Source: DASCQC01 sp036012865
GTDB taxonomy: Bacteria; Pseudomonadota; Gammaproteobacteria; Comchoanobacterales; Comchoanobacteraceae
Reading direction: 5' to 3'
DNA length: 64,000 nucleotides
Assembly (NCBI GenBank): GCA_036012865.1
Contig: DASCQC010000029.1
Span: 40,119-104,118 of the forward strand
Shown: positions 54,173 through 63,894 of the stretch, piece after piece
Layout of the letters: every line of letters starts with the position of its first letter
Position numbering within the stretch: position 1 is the stretch's first letter
Translations under genes and position numbers: made by a program
The notes under the pieces: generated by a model
Databases searched by the model: none
What the model saw: only the letters and a program-made list of their open reading frames with translations
Told to the model about the DNA's origin: nothing

Positions 54173-55449
54173 TCTCTCTCATCACAGGCTGCATAGATAT
54201 ATTCTTCTAGTAAATCATCACTCCAAAAGTTAACATTATAATCGTAGTAATCATAGAATTCTTTAGTACCTCCATCCTTGTAAGATAAGTCCACCATTAC
54301 TGTCACTTCTGGAATTTGGCAAAACTTATCTGGAAACACATACATCTCTTCATTATCAGCCCAATAACTAAACTTTGATTCAATATAATAGTACCCACCA
54401 TCTTCTATTAGATCATCACCATAGTCCTCTCTCAGCAAGTCTAAATCGTCAAGTTCTTCAGAATTAAAATAATAGCTTATTTCTTTATTTTCTTCACAAT
54501 CACACTCCACTCCTGCCGTGGTACCTTTACCCCCGGTATCTGGATCAGCTGATCTGCTTATCTTTTGTATCCTCTCCAGCTGTTTCTGTGCTCTCTTATC
54601 ATGTCTCCCAGCTGCCTTCGTCCACCACTCGATCGCCTTCTCATCATTAGGCTTATTTCCGAGCTGGCCTTCTCCTTTAGCATACATCACCCCTACATTA
54701 AACATAGCCTTAACCTGTCCACCCTCGGCTGCCATTTTAAACCATTTAAAAGCTTCTTTATAATTTGGCTTATTTTCTGGCTGGTTCTCTCCTTTATAGT
54801 ACATCAACCCTAAATTATACATAGCATCAACATGTCCCTCCTCTGCTGCCTTTGTCAACCATGTCAAGGCTTCTTGATAATTAGGTCTATTTCCTGGCTG
54901 GCCTTCTCCTTTATAGTACATCAACCCTACATTAAACATAGCCTCACGATATCCCCCCTCAGCTGCCATCTTATACCATTTCAAGGCTTCTTGATAATTA
55001 GGTCTATTTCCTGGCTGGCCCTCTCCGTTATAATACATTCCCCCTAAATCATTCATAGCCTGAACATCTCCATCATCGGCTGCCTTGTTATTCACCTCAA
55101 AGGCTGCTTGATACCACTTAAAAGACTCCTCATCATTAGGTTTATTGTCGGGCTGGCCTATACCATACCCATAAATCAATCCTAAATTAATCATAGCAGC
55201 AGCATTTCCACCTTCGGCTGCCTTTTTCAACCATGTGATCGCCTTCTCATAATTAGGCTCCTCCCCAAGTTTACCTTTACCCTGATACATCGCCCCTAAA
55301 TTATACATAGCCTCAAGATCACCCTTCATTGCTTTTTCACATTGTGTTAATACTATCCCCTCCATCCCCTCACAACTTAACTCCTTCTCGGCATAAACCT
55401 GCATCACAATAATGAACATAATCACTATTAAATACTTAAATATATTCAT
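54169..55449 (-). CDS. Secreted Sel1-repeat protein with acidic tail domain
   Basis: 426 residues. Signal peptide and Cys cap nearly the same as in the ten-repeat protein. Six Sel1 repeats follow (about 40-290), the second with an insert (EVNNKAADDG). A unique C-terminal domain (about 295-426) is acidic and rich in Tyr, Trp and Cys (ECDCEEN, GGYYYIESKFSYWADNEEMY, FCQIPEVTVMVDLSY). This tail occurs again, broken, at 54029-54172 and 51561-51712. Its role is unknown. Leader and promoter are shared with the ten-repeat gene, so both are products of one duplication. Confidence 0.9.
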   Translation of the reverse strand: MNIFKYLIVIMFIIVMQVYAEKELSCEGMEGIVLTQCEKAMKGDLEAMYNLGAMYQGKGKLGEEPNYEKAITWLKKAAEGGNAAAMINLGLIYGYGIGQPDNKPNDEESFKWYQAAFEVNNKAADDGDVQAMNDLGGMYYNGEGQPGNRPNYQEALKWYKMAAEGGYREAMFNVGLMYYKGEGQPGNRPNYQEALTWLTKAAEEGHVDAMYNLGLMYYKGENQPENKPNYKEAFKWFKMAAEGGQVKAMFNVGVMYAKGEGQLGNKPNDEKAIEWWTKAAGRHDKRAQKQLERIQKISRSADPDTGGKGTTAGVECDCEENKEISYYFNSEELDDLDLLREDYGDDLIEDGGYYYIESKFSYWADNEEMYVFPDKFCQIPEVTVMVDLSYKDGGTKEFYDYYDYNVNFWSDDLLEEYIYAACDERE

Positions 55450-55469
55450 TTTTATCTCCTAATAAATAA

Positions 55470-55499
55470 CTTATAGCACATCAATGGTTTTTTTCAGAA
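55470..55499 (-). promoter_or_regulatory. Promoter of the 54169 Sel1 gene
   Basis: On the minus strand TTCTGA, 18 bp, TATAAG, with GTGC before the -10. Upstream DNA for about 100 bp also resembles that of the ten-repeat gene. Confidence 0.55.
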
Positions 55500-55694
55500 A
55501 AACTATTAATTCTTATCTTATAGTTATATTCGATGCTTTTTTAATATTTGGAACGATTTTACCATTATCACTAATTATTCAACAACTATTTATCCCTGCC
55601 TTAAACTAGAATAATTGAACTGAACAATCTACATAAAAGCATCCAAGTACCCATCTAAAGCTTAATTGATAATTGTACAAAATTAGCCATTTTT

Positions 55695-56285
55695 CTATTT
55701 TTTAGATCGAGAGCTTTTAATCTCAGATAGGGAAATACCAACCTCATCTTTGACCTCTTTCCAAGCCAATCCAAAGATGATCTCTAAACGAATTTCCGTG
55801 GTATTATTAATCATCGGCCAAACTTTTTCTACTCCTTTAACCCACTCAGGTGATTGGATATCCACCGATAAAACATCTAAAACCGGATGGCCCCAATCAT
55901 TCCTTGTCATGGCATCACCCCAGTTATGAATATCCTGCAACCCCTCCCATAACTTCTGCCCATGATCACCTTCAGTTCCGATACCAAAGGCGGCCAGCAT
56001 TAACAACCCTCGATCATTCACCACTAATTTTAACATCGCTAATAATAACTCTAAAGGTTCCTCAGCAAAGGTCACATCCCCAATACTCATCACCAAATCA
56101 TAAGATCTAGTTTCTTGCTTCAATTGCTGGATAGAAATACGGGTAATACTTGCCTCAGGATAGAATTCTTGTAACTTATCATCCAAAAAATTCTCAGGAT
56201 AAATACATAAAATCGTTTTGGGAACTATACGAATGCCCTGTAAACGATCTAATACCTGATCCAGTAAAGTATCAACGACCTTCAT
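55695..56285 (-). CDS. BioC-like methyltransferase fold protein lacking the SAM motif
   Basis: 196 residues from the ATG at 56285, chosen because GGAGG stands at good distance and the ATG overlaps the upstream stop (ATGA). The middle follows class I methyltransferases such as BioC: SYDLVMSIGDVTFAEEPLEL, LLAMLKLVVNDRGLLMLAAF, GHPVLDVLSVD. The glycine-rich SAM loop (motif I, GxGxG) is not found; the equivalent strand reads KTILCIYPENF. It may have lost catalysis or bind another ligand. Cotranscribed with the YchJ-type gene. Confidence 0.6.
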   Translation of the reverse strand: MKVVDTLLDQVLDRLQGIRIVPKTILCIYPENFLDDKLQEFYPEASITRISIQQLKQETRSYDLVMSIGDVTFAEEPLELLLAMLKLVVNDRGLLMLAAFGIGTEGDHGQKLWEGLQDIHNWGDAMTRNDWGHPVLDVLSVDIQSPEWVKGVEKVWPMINNTTEIRLEIIFGLAWKEVKDEVGISLSEIKSSRSKK

Positions 56286-56689
56286 TGAGCCACCTCCGAC
56301 CAATCTTGATACTGCCCCACATAAAACCATCGATTGTTTTGCCAATGAAAACGACTTATCTCTGAAAGACATTGGGATTGGCCTTTTTCCTTATAATATG
56401 CTTTGAACTCAACAACTCCCTCTCCCTGCTTTTCAAAAGTTCTAATCACATCTAAATGTAGCCACTTAACAGATTTCGCCCATGCCTGAACCTCATTCGC
56501 ACGGAAATTAACCTTGGGCTCCCCTCTCATGGTAGATGCAATGTACTTCATTTTAGCTAACACATACGCACTGTATCGAGATCGCATTAATGCCTCAGGA
56601 GTTTTTGGTCTCTTAATTCCTTGTATATAAGGAGAACAACACTGAATAAATGTTTGTTCAGAACCACACGGACATTGCACCATTGACAT
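56282..56689 (-). CDS. YchJ-family (UPF0225) SEC-C protein
   Basis: 135 residues. The N-terminal SEC-C zinc motif CPCGSEQTFIQCC is intact, followed by the YchJ domain (RPKTPEALMRSRYSAYVLA, WLHLDVIRTFEKQGEG, SRFHWQNNRWFYVGQ). E. coli YchJ has a second SEC-C motif at the C-terminus; this one lacks it. Function unknown; SEC-C domains bind zinc and nucleic acids or SecB-like partners. GAGG precedes the ATG. Confidence 0.88.
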   Translation of the reverse strand: MSMVQCPCGSEQTFIQCCSPYIQGIKRPKTPEALMRSRYSAYVLAKMKYIASTMRGEPKVNFRANEVQAWAKSVKWLHLDVIRTFEKQGEGVVEFKAYYKEKGQSQCLSEISRFHWQNNRWFYVGQYQDWSEVAQ

Positions 56690-56757
56690 ATAAAAACCTC
56701 TATAGGAAAATCCTAAATTTACGGGTATACTACTTTTTTTGAATAGATGAGGTCAAG

Positions 56758-57489
56758 ATGTATTCTGTTATCAACATTCAAGGTCAAGATAGGTTAGAAC
56801 TGCTACAAGGACTAATCACCACCGACGTCCACAGCAAACAGCATCATAAAACCTGTTGGTGTGATGCCAAAGGCCGAGTATTAGCCGATGCTCTTATGGT
56901 TTATCAACCCCATGCTCTTCTCGCATTGGTCCACACCACCGTAGCTAACATTGTTATCAACCATATCAATCACTATAAAATTTTAGCCGATGTCCATTGC
57001 TCTATTGAACCCTATATCCTCTCAAACAATCCCATCAATACTCATAGTATTACAGCTAAACTTTTAGATAATCTCTCCATTTCATTGACCCCTAACCCAG
57101 TGACTGAAAACAGACTTGATCAACACTGGCAACAAAAACGCTATCAACATCATTACATTCATGTTGAAAAAGCCACCTCTGGGCTATTCCTTCCTCAATC
57201 GTTTGGGTATGACTTGCATGATATGGTTAACCTCCATAAAGGCTGTTACCTTGGGCAAGAAGTCTTAGCAAGACTTACTCGCCTAGGAACTCTGAAAAGA
57301 AAACTCTACCAGCTATCCAGCAACCAGGCAGGCATTGGTTCAAAAATTTATTGCCAAGAAAAAGAAATTGGCACCCTCATTGATAATACTCAACAAACGA
57401 GTTATGCCATCTTAAGTCAACCTCATCAAACAAAACTAACCACATCAACAGGAGAAGAAATCTCGTCCGTTCAATGCTTGATACCCTAA
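56758..57489 (+). CDS. ygfZ: Folate-dependent protein YgfZ
   Basis: 243 residues, shorter than E. coli YgfZ (326). The hallmark KGCYLGQEV has the essential Cys at residue 163; N-terminal QGLITTDV and WCDAKGRVLADALM are GcvT-like. YgfZ uses tetrahydrofolate and helps repair or assemble some Fe-S clusters, for instance for tRNA thiolation by MiaB. GAGGTC lies before the ATG. It diverges from the YchJ-type gene and converges on the ankyrin gene. Confidence 0.92.
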   Translation: MYSVINIQGQDRLELLQGLITTDVHSKQHHKTCWCDAKGRVLADALMVYQPHALLALVHTTVANIVINHINHYKILADVHCSIEPYILSNNPINTHSITAKLLDNLSISLTPNPVTENRLDQHWQQKRYQHHYIHVEKATSGLFLPQSFGYDLHDMVNLHKGCYLGQEVLARLTRLGTLKRKLYQLSSNQAGIGSKIYCQEKEIGTLIDNTQQTSYAILSQPHQTKLTTSTGEEISSVQCLIP

Positions 57490-57567
57490 AGCTAAAACAA
57501 AAGTAACCGCCCTCAACTTTAGCATCGATAATACTGTAAGTTTTGACCTTACTATAAAACTCAATCC

Positions 57568-60500
57568 TTATTGGTTACAACCCCCGTCTAGAGATATCGA
57601 CAACTCATTCACTTCGGTCTGATTACTCTTATCGATGCGCTCAGTGGTAAAATTATCTGGACTGGAAAACAAACCAAAAGCCGTTGGCGAATTTAATATG
57701 CTTTGACGCGACTGAATTACAGATAAATCTTGCTCTACATTCCCTTTGTGTTTTTTTCGACTAGACAAGCTTTGACTCAATGACCTTTTCTTAGATAGAT
57801 TACTGTTTTCTTGGGGTTTAATATATTCCTGCAAATATTGTCTTGCTCTAGGCTTAGCTATTTTTTTTTGTAATATTCTATTAATAATAGGTGTATGATC
57901 ACGTTGCTTAGCAGCTAATAAAGCAGCTAATAAAGCAGCTAAACATTCTATTTTATTATGTTTTGCGGCAAGCTCTAAAGATTGATTAAAACTATCCCTG
58001 CTGCGATCAACCCCAACCAAATATTTAACATATTCACTGTTACCCAGTTTAGAGGCTAACATTAACGCAGTGTGATTCTTATCTACCGACTCAATCATGC
58101 TGTTATCAAAATGATATAAAAATTTTATAAAACCTAATTTTCCTTTCTTTTTCAGAACTCTCTTTAACAATCCCAACCCGCCAAAAACAAATTGTTTATT
58201 AAAGAATTCTTCAAATTTCACAAAATATTTAAAAGCTCTTACATCACCATTATCAACAACAAAATCAAAAATACGAGTAAATTGAGGCTTTTTACATTCC
58301 AACATCCCCCCTTTCTCAAGAAGGAATTCAACCATATCAATATTACTATGCTTCAAAGCTTTGAGAGCAGCCTTATCCTTTTGATAAAAACGATAATTTT
58401 TACTTTCTAGATAACAAACTAATAGTCGTACACAGCTAATATCAGCAAAAGATACAGTCCGTAGTATAGCATTATTAATCATGCGCGTAATAATCAATGG
58501 ACTAAAGTTATATTGTAACAACAAATAATTTATCAGATATTGTTTCCTAGATCTAATAACAGCGCTTAGTAAATCCAGTTTTTTAAAATCATTTTTCACC
58601 ACTAACCATAAAAACAACGGATTTTTTTCAACTTTTGTTTTAAAATACTCAAAATTAATGACTGAACCAATATCGAGTTCTGCTAATAATATCTTAAAGT
58701 CATCAATAATATCTCGCATATTATCAGATACATTACGAGGAACAAGTATCTCCAAAGGCCAAGAAATTACACCAAATTTACCCAAATAACATAACACATC
58801 AAGATTCCCTCCTTCAAAAGCAAGATCCACTAAGCCTTGTGCCCTAACGTCATTAAGATCACGCTTACAACGACCTTGTGATAATAACCAGCGGAAACAC
58901 TCAATACTACTCTCTTTAGCTGCTAACCGTAACAAACTTAGAGCAGAACTATACCTAAAACATTCTCTAACTTTAGGAAAAACATACTGCAATAAAGATA
59001 GATTTTTTTGCTTGATAGCAATATGCAGCAATGCAAGAGGTTGGTATGAATATCTACGACGAGTCCAAGTGACTGCATCCCAAATAATATTATCTTGGTT
59101 ATCCAAACAATATTGATATAAGTTTTGATTGGGGACAGTAGACTGAAAAAAGATTTCTGCATAACACTTAAGCTTTTGATATATACTCACTAAGTTCGAA
59201 TTGGCTTTAGCAATCGACATAGCAGTCCTGCCTTGAAAATCTTTGAGATTAATATTACCTGCTCCAAGAGTGAGTAAACTACTGAAAGCTGCTTGATCAT
59301 TCTGTTCCACGATATGCATCAATAACGTCATACCCTTCTCATCTTGGAAGTTAATATTCGCACAAAAATCATTTTTATTGTGATAAAAGATCTCTTCTAG
59401 CTTTTCGCCTGAATCCTCTGAACCAATGATAGATAATCTCTGATCGTGTTTAGCCAATTGTTGTAGCATTTTCAAAGAGTCAGTATGCGGCTTTATGGTT
59501 CCTGCCCGAATAAATTCATCTAATCTTCTGAGTCTCTGCTTCACGGTTATTCTTTTATTAGACAATCGCGAGATTAAATATCTTAACACCTCATTATTAC
59601 CTTTGATAGCTGCATAATCGATCACATCTCTACCCTTACACCGATAAAGAGTATCAATGCCTGAAGTTACTAATAATTTTATAACTGGCAGTCCACATCC
59701 ACTGTTAACAGCATGTATTAGCATATTCTCTTGGTTCTTATTTTGAATATCAAGATTAATCGTGGGGTACTGCAATAGCGTTTTCAATACATCCATGGTT
59801 TGATTAGAATTGAGCTTTATCATTGAAATTGCGATTTCTAACGCTGATCTATGATTTTTGTCCACTGCATTGACATCGAGACTACTCTCTAGAAGTTTTT
59901 TAGCAACTTTATGATAGTTTTTAAATATCGCCCAACCTAATGGTAAAAATCCTTTAAACTTATAAAAATACATCCCAGTCAATAAATCTTTCTGTTGCGA
60001 TAATAAATCAATCATCTCTGACTGATTGGAAGTCGATGAGTATTTATAACACACATCTAATAATTTTTTAATATCTTTAGAATTGTTATCATCAGCTAAA
60101 TCCATGGCTGTCTTCCCCTGACTATTTTTCATCTCCATATTGGCGCCGTTCTGCAACAAAAGTTTCACAGCTGCTATTTTTTTATTCTTAATAGCATACA
60201 TAAGTGCAGTTTCACCATATTGATCTTTTTGATTAATATTAGCCTTGTGATTTATAAAATATTGAATTTTTTGTAGCTCACCGATTTCGGATACATACAT
60301 TAGCAAGGATTTAGAAGATTTATGGGGTACACAATTTAAAGAACACTTAGCTTGAACAAATATATCGATGATATAATCAGCGTTGGAAGAGTTATCCTGC
60401 ACTAAAGACAAGAGTAGGATTGCAATATTACCTCGTATTATTTGAATATTTTTCGATTTAGAATTCGCCTGATATATCCTCGCAAAGTAACTTTTCAATG

Positions 60501-62793
60501 TTTCAAGGCATTTCATTTTAACAGCATTATCATTTGACAAGGTTTTCAGAAAATCATTAAAAAATCCATTAAAAAACTTAGCCTTAAATCCTGAAAACTT
60601 ATTTTTTATAATAAGCTGAACCATTCCAGCACTGTACGCTTCAGCGGGTAAGTCAGCTTGAGTTTGTGTAAGCAAAAAATTAAAATTTGCATACACATTA
60701 GAATCTACTGCTAATTTAAAAACTCTCTGACACTGTTTATTATCTAATTTATGCCCCGCAACCTTCCATAATGACTCAATAATACTCAGTTCACAGCCTC
60801 TTTCAAAAGCAAAAGTAATCGGACTTCTATTATCCTTGTTAAGATTGACTAAGTACTCAATTAAAGCTGTTTTATCTTTGGTAAAAATAGGATGTGATAG
60901 GATTTGATGAATCAAATCATATCGTCTGTAATAAAGCAACAAAATCAATAAATTATTGCCGCCAGCAGATAATTCTTTCAAGCTTTCTTTTGTAATTTCA
61001 TTATCTTCGATGTTATATCCCATCAAATTTTTTATTAAGATTCGACTTATACCTATAGATTTACTTATTTTATCTAGGTTTCCAAGGTTGAAAATATTAC
61101 GATACCACGGCGACTCCTTGTGAGAGTGTAATAAATTATGCTTTAAAATAAGCTTAATTTCAGGTTGAGGCACTATCTGGAGCACATCAGATAAACTCCA
61201 GCGGTAACTACTACTGGAATTTGAATATGACTTAATAGCTTTATCAAGCTTGAACAAAGGAATATTAAACCCTATGCGACATAATTCATCAAAATCAGCA
61301 ATGATCATATTATTTCTAGATTGAAATAAGCTGTTGCCTGCTAAAGGGACTCTAATTAAAAATTCATCCCAGTGCTTCTTAGCTTTAACTGTGTTAAAAC
61401 AACCTAAAAAAAGCTCAGAAATCTTTTCTCGATCTTCTCTTGTAATATCATTTTTCAGTGAAAAACAAGCTTTATTATCATTGATCCAAGAAATAATCTC
61501 CCACTCAAAATCTTCAAGGCTTTTATGATCTAGACGCTCTAATAAAGATGAAACCATTTGCTTATTTTCATCGACATTCTTTTTATCTTTCTTCAAACTA
61601 ATGCCTTCAATGATGTGTCCAAAATTGACTGTTTGCGGCACCTTGTCTTGAGCTATTAGATAGCTGTTAATCACTCCGATAAAAAATTGAATAGCTAAAT
61701 TTATCCGTGCAATAGGATCTTGAGTAAAATGCTGTGCACCTGCGTAAAATCCAGAGTTACTTTCTAAAGACATCCGCATCACATTACTTTCTGGAAAAAT
61801 CACTAAATCCTTTAATTGCAGGTGATATGTCAATGTAGTGATGATATCACTTGCATAAACCCCCCTGTTAATCGTCAATAAATATTGGTAAAATTGACTA
61901 TTCGTCAACCCTTCTTGATTAATGTTGTTAGAAAAATCTTTCGTAAAGCCAGGCTGTGCAGCCTCTACTGATTTCTTAACTTGATCTATAATTGAAAGTT
62001 TAACGATTTTTTCTGGGGTATGAACAGATTTGACTTCTTGAAATTTTGAGTTCAAAAATAGATAAATCATATTCATTAAGGTTTGAAATTCTTGTTCAGT
62101 TATATTTTTTTCAAAGACATCCTCAGAATTACCTGTTGCCGATGTCATTAAATGCTTTCGTATTTTTAATTCAAGCTCGTTAATGAGCTTGTCTTTCCAG
62201 GACGTATCACTGTCCGCTTGGTTTTTTGTTTTTCGTAATTTCTCCAGGTTAGATACAAGCCAATGTTTAAGCTTATCTTTAAAAATAGACCTTTCAAGCC
62301 CTTCCTTCTTTCTAACACCAAAGGAACATACAATACTTTTAGAAAATCTCTCAAACTCATGATTTTGATGAGTATCTATACGGATGGATCCAAGGCAAGG
62401 ATCATGTTGAATGAGTTCCATAACCTCGGGTGGTACAATAGGAGTTCGAGTATTGAAGTATTTTTTAAACCATGTTCTTTTCAGTGAACCCTCTCTTACC
62501 TCTCGAGCCATAATATAGTCAAAATCATGATGATAGTTATCTAATTTTTTTAAACATACAGATCTTTTTTGAACTTCAGCAATAGATTTTCCTTGTTGAA
62601 TACCCTGAGCAATCCAATTAATAAGATCAGTTCTTGCCAAAGCGTATTCATTTTTAAAAGACTTAAAGAATTCTTGCATGGCAACACCCGACTGGCATGT
62701 ATTCTCTAAACCTATGGTATCTCCACTGACCAAAGGGAAATGCACTATTACTTTATAAGATTCCTTATCTAACTCAATATATCTTAAAATCAT
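57568..62793 (-). CDS. Giant ankyrin-repeat protein with bipartite NLS-like motif
   Basis: 1741 residues, no signal peptide. The first 650 residues match nothing I know. Ankyrin repeats appear from about 650 on, best in DQYGETALMYAIKNKKIAAV, KNSQGKTAMDLADDNN, DEKGMTLLMHIVEQND, DFQGRTAMSIAKAN and DKNHTALMLASKLGNSEYV. At 1668-1683 stands KKRSLSQSLSSRKKHK, which fits the classical bipartite nuclear signal (KK, ten residues, KKHK). Ankyrin proteins of Legionella and Coxiella are common type IV effectors. Nuclear targeting in a host is inference. It has its own promoter and is the largest gene here. Confidence 0.85.
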   Translation of the reverse strand: MILRYIELDKESYKVIVHFPLVSGDTIGLENTCQSGVAMQEFFKSFKNEYALARTDLINWIAQGIQQGKSIAEVQKRSVCLKKLDNYHHDFDYIMAREVREGSLKRTWFKKYFNTRTPIVPPEVMELIQHDPCLGSIRIDTHQNHEFERFSKSIVCSFGVRKKEGLERSIFKDKLKHWLVSNLEKLRKTKNQADSDTSWKDKLINELELKIRKHLMTSATGNSEDVFEKNITEQEFQTLMNMIYLFLNSKFQEVKSVHTPEKIVKLSIIDQVKKSVEAAQPGFTKDFSNNINQEGLTNSQFYQYLLTINRGVYASDIITTLTYHLQLKDLVIFPESNVMRMSLESNSGFYAGAQHFTQDPIARINLAIQFFIGVINSYLIAQDKVPQTVNFGHIIEGISLKKDKKNVDENKQMVSSLLERLDHKSLEDFEWEIISWINDNKACFSLKNDITREDREKISELFLGCFNTVKAKKHWDEFLIRVPLAGNSLFQSRNNMIIADFDELCRIGFNIPLFKLDKAIKSYSNSSSSYRWSLSDVLQIVPQPEIKLILKHNLLHSHKESPWYRNIFNLGNLDKISKSIGISRILIKNLMGYNIEDNEITKESLKELSAGGNNLLILLLYYRRYDLIHQILSHPIFTKDKTALIEYLVNLNKDNRSPITFAFERGCELSIIESLWKVAGHKLDNKQCQRVFKLAVDSNVYANFNFLLTQTQADLPAEAYSAGMVQLIIKNKFSGFKAKFFNGFFNDFLKTLSNDNAVKMKCLETLKSYFARIYQANSKSKNIQIIRGNIAILLLSLVQDNSSNADYIIDIFVQAKCSLNCVPHKSSKSLLMYVSEIGELQKIQYFINHKANINQKDQYGETALMYAIKNKKIAAVKLLLQNGANMEMKNSQGKTAMDLADDNNSKDIKKLLDVCYKYSSTSNQSEMIDLLSQQKDLLTGMYFYKFKGFLPLGWAIFKNYHKVAKKLLESSLDVNAVDKNHRSALEIAISMIKLNSNQTMDVLKTLLQYPTINLDIQNKNQENMLIHAVNSGCGLPVIKLLVTSGIDTLYRCKGRDVIDYAAIKGNNEVLRYLISRLSNKRITVKQRLRRLDEFIRAGTIKPHTDSLKMLQQLAKHDQRLSIIGSEDSGEKLEEIFYHNKNDFCANINFQDEKGMTLLMHIVEQNDQAAFSSLLTLGAGNINLKDFQGRTAMSIAKANSNLVSIYQKLKCYAEIFFQSTVPNQNLYQYCLDNQDNIIWDAVTWTRRRYSYQPLALLHIAIKQKNLSLLQYVFPKVRECFRYSSALSLLRLAAKESSIECFRWLLSQGRCKRDLNDVRAQGLVDLAFEGGNLDVLCYLGKFGVISWPLEILVPRNVSDNMRDIIDDFKILLAELDIGSVINFEYFKTKVEKNPLFLWLVVKNDFKKLDLLSAVIRSRKQYLINYLLLQYNFSPLIITRMINNAILRTVSFADISCVRLLVCYLESKNYRFYQKDKAALKALKHSNIDMVEFLLEKGGMLECKKPQFTRIFDFVVDNGDVRAFKYFVKFEEFFNKQFVFGGLGLLKRVLKKKGKLGFIKFLYHFDNSMIESVDKNHTALMLASKLGNSEYVKYLVGVDRSRDSFNQSLELAAKHNKIECLAALLAALLAAKQRDHTPIINRILQKKIAKPRARQYLQEYIKPQENSNLSKKRSLSQSLSSRKKHKGNVEQDLSVIQSRQSILNSPTAFGLFSSPDNFTTERIDKSNQTEVNELSISLDGGCNQ

Positions 62794-62831
62794 CTGTCTT
62801 TTTATAACCCAACCCGAAGAAAATACATTTT

Positions 62832-62860
62832 AGTATAAAATAGCACCAAAAACAAGTAAA
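62832..62860 (-). promoter_or_regulatory. Promoter of the ankyrin gene
   Basis: On the minus strand TTTACT, 17 bp, TATACT, about 40 bp before the ATG. Confidence 0.6.
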
Positions 62861-63133
62861 ATGTAATTTTTTCTTTATAAACAATGTTTTGATAGAAAAC
62901 ATTCAACATAGCTACTTACTCTAAATAGACCTCTGTAAACAGTAATAGGTCATCATAGACTTATGGTGATTAAGAATTATTCTAGATCATAAGTTTTAAC
63001 ATCTTTCACTCATCCATGAAACATAAAAAAGTCTACTTGCTATCTAACCTCCATTCAACCCCTGAAGTCACTCTACAATAGCTCATGGGTTGTGATCAGA
63101 TAAAAATAAACCAGTATTAAATAAAAAAAATAC

Positions 63134-63139
63134 TATAAT
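63134..63139 (+). promoter_or_regulatory. -10 box of the 63166 gene
   Basis: TATAAT inside TACTATAATTA, identical over 11 bases to the sequence before the G-box-like gene at 32309. No clear -35. Confidence 0.5.
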
Positions 63140-63165
63140 TATCTATACTAACATGGGAAATCTAT

Positions 63166-63894
63166 ATGACAGAAAAAAAGAAGAATCCTATCACAAGGAC
63201 GAACGCAAAGACAAATGTCAAGATAACTTATTTTAAGGATCCATATAAATCCGTAGTGGAGCATAATAGGCCTGATGGTATTGAGAAAGAACGCCTAAAA
63301 ATTGGTGGGGTAAAAATTATAACATCCAGAAAGTTTATTGGATCCTTTAACCTTAACCAAGCACATAACCAAACTTCTCCTTATATCTATGCAAGAGAGC
63401 TTTCTGATGGATCCAGATCTATTGCATATTGTATTCCACCTGGAAATCCAGGCAATAAAACTGAAAATAATATCTTCATAGAGTTTTCACCAAACCCCAA
63501 CCAATACCTCCTGTTTAATAATGATAGTAGAAGTTGGGACAAACTAGCGAAACACTACCAATCAAGTCATGTAAGAAAATATAGTCTACCTCCATTAACA
63601 CAACAGCAAAAAGATTTTTTAACCGGCTCAAAACCCCTTAAGATCATGGTTGATGAAACCAAAGAAATAGCTAAATCTGAGATCAATACCCCCCCTCAAA
63701 CAAGAATCCAGAAACTGCCCTCAACCAAAGACATAGCTAAATCTATCACCCAGCGATTGCCTCGAAAACCCCTCTCGCAAACAATAAGAGATAAACTTAA
63801 TCAAATCAAAGGAAAACCCACCTCTTCTCCAGACAAAAAGGGGGGGGGAATAGCCCCAATAAGCCCCAAAGGAAAAAAACCACACACATGGTAA
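63166..63894 (+). CDS. Basic unknown protein, possible G-box relative
   Basis: 242 residues, no signal or membrane segment, very basic. The N-terminal region NVKITYFKDPYKSVVEHNRP, then DGIEKERLKIGG, recalls the pattern of the 32309 protein (ITYY, KDTVYEYANG). The C-terminal third is Lys/Pro-rich with a loose repeat (KEIAKSEINTPP and KDIAKSITQRLP). A run of nine G (63840-63848) near the 3' end encodes KGGG and could slip. GGGAAA precedes the ATG. No family is recognised; its promoter context and neighbour suggest an accessory, perhaps secreted, protein. Confidence 0.65.
   Translation: MTEKKKNPITRTNAKTNVKITYFKDPYKSVVEHNRPDGIEKERLKIGGVKIITSRKFIGSFNLNQAHNQTSPYIYARELSDGSRSIAYCIPPGNPGNKTENNIFIEFSPNPNQYLLFNNDSRSWDKLAKHYQSSHVRKYSLPPLTQQQKDFLTGSKPLKIMVDETKEIAKSEINTPPQTRIQKLPSTKDIAKSITQRLPRKPLSQTIRDKLNQIKGKPTSSPDKKGGGIAPISPKGKKPHTW

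Larger units (their letters stand above)
62794..63165. other. 372-bp divergent intergenic region
   Basis: AT-rich gap between the ankyrin gene and the 63166 gene. It holds the two opposed promoters listed separately; I see no gene, tRNA or strong hairpin in the rest. Confidence 0.6.
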
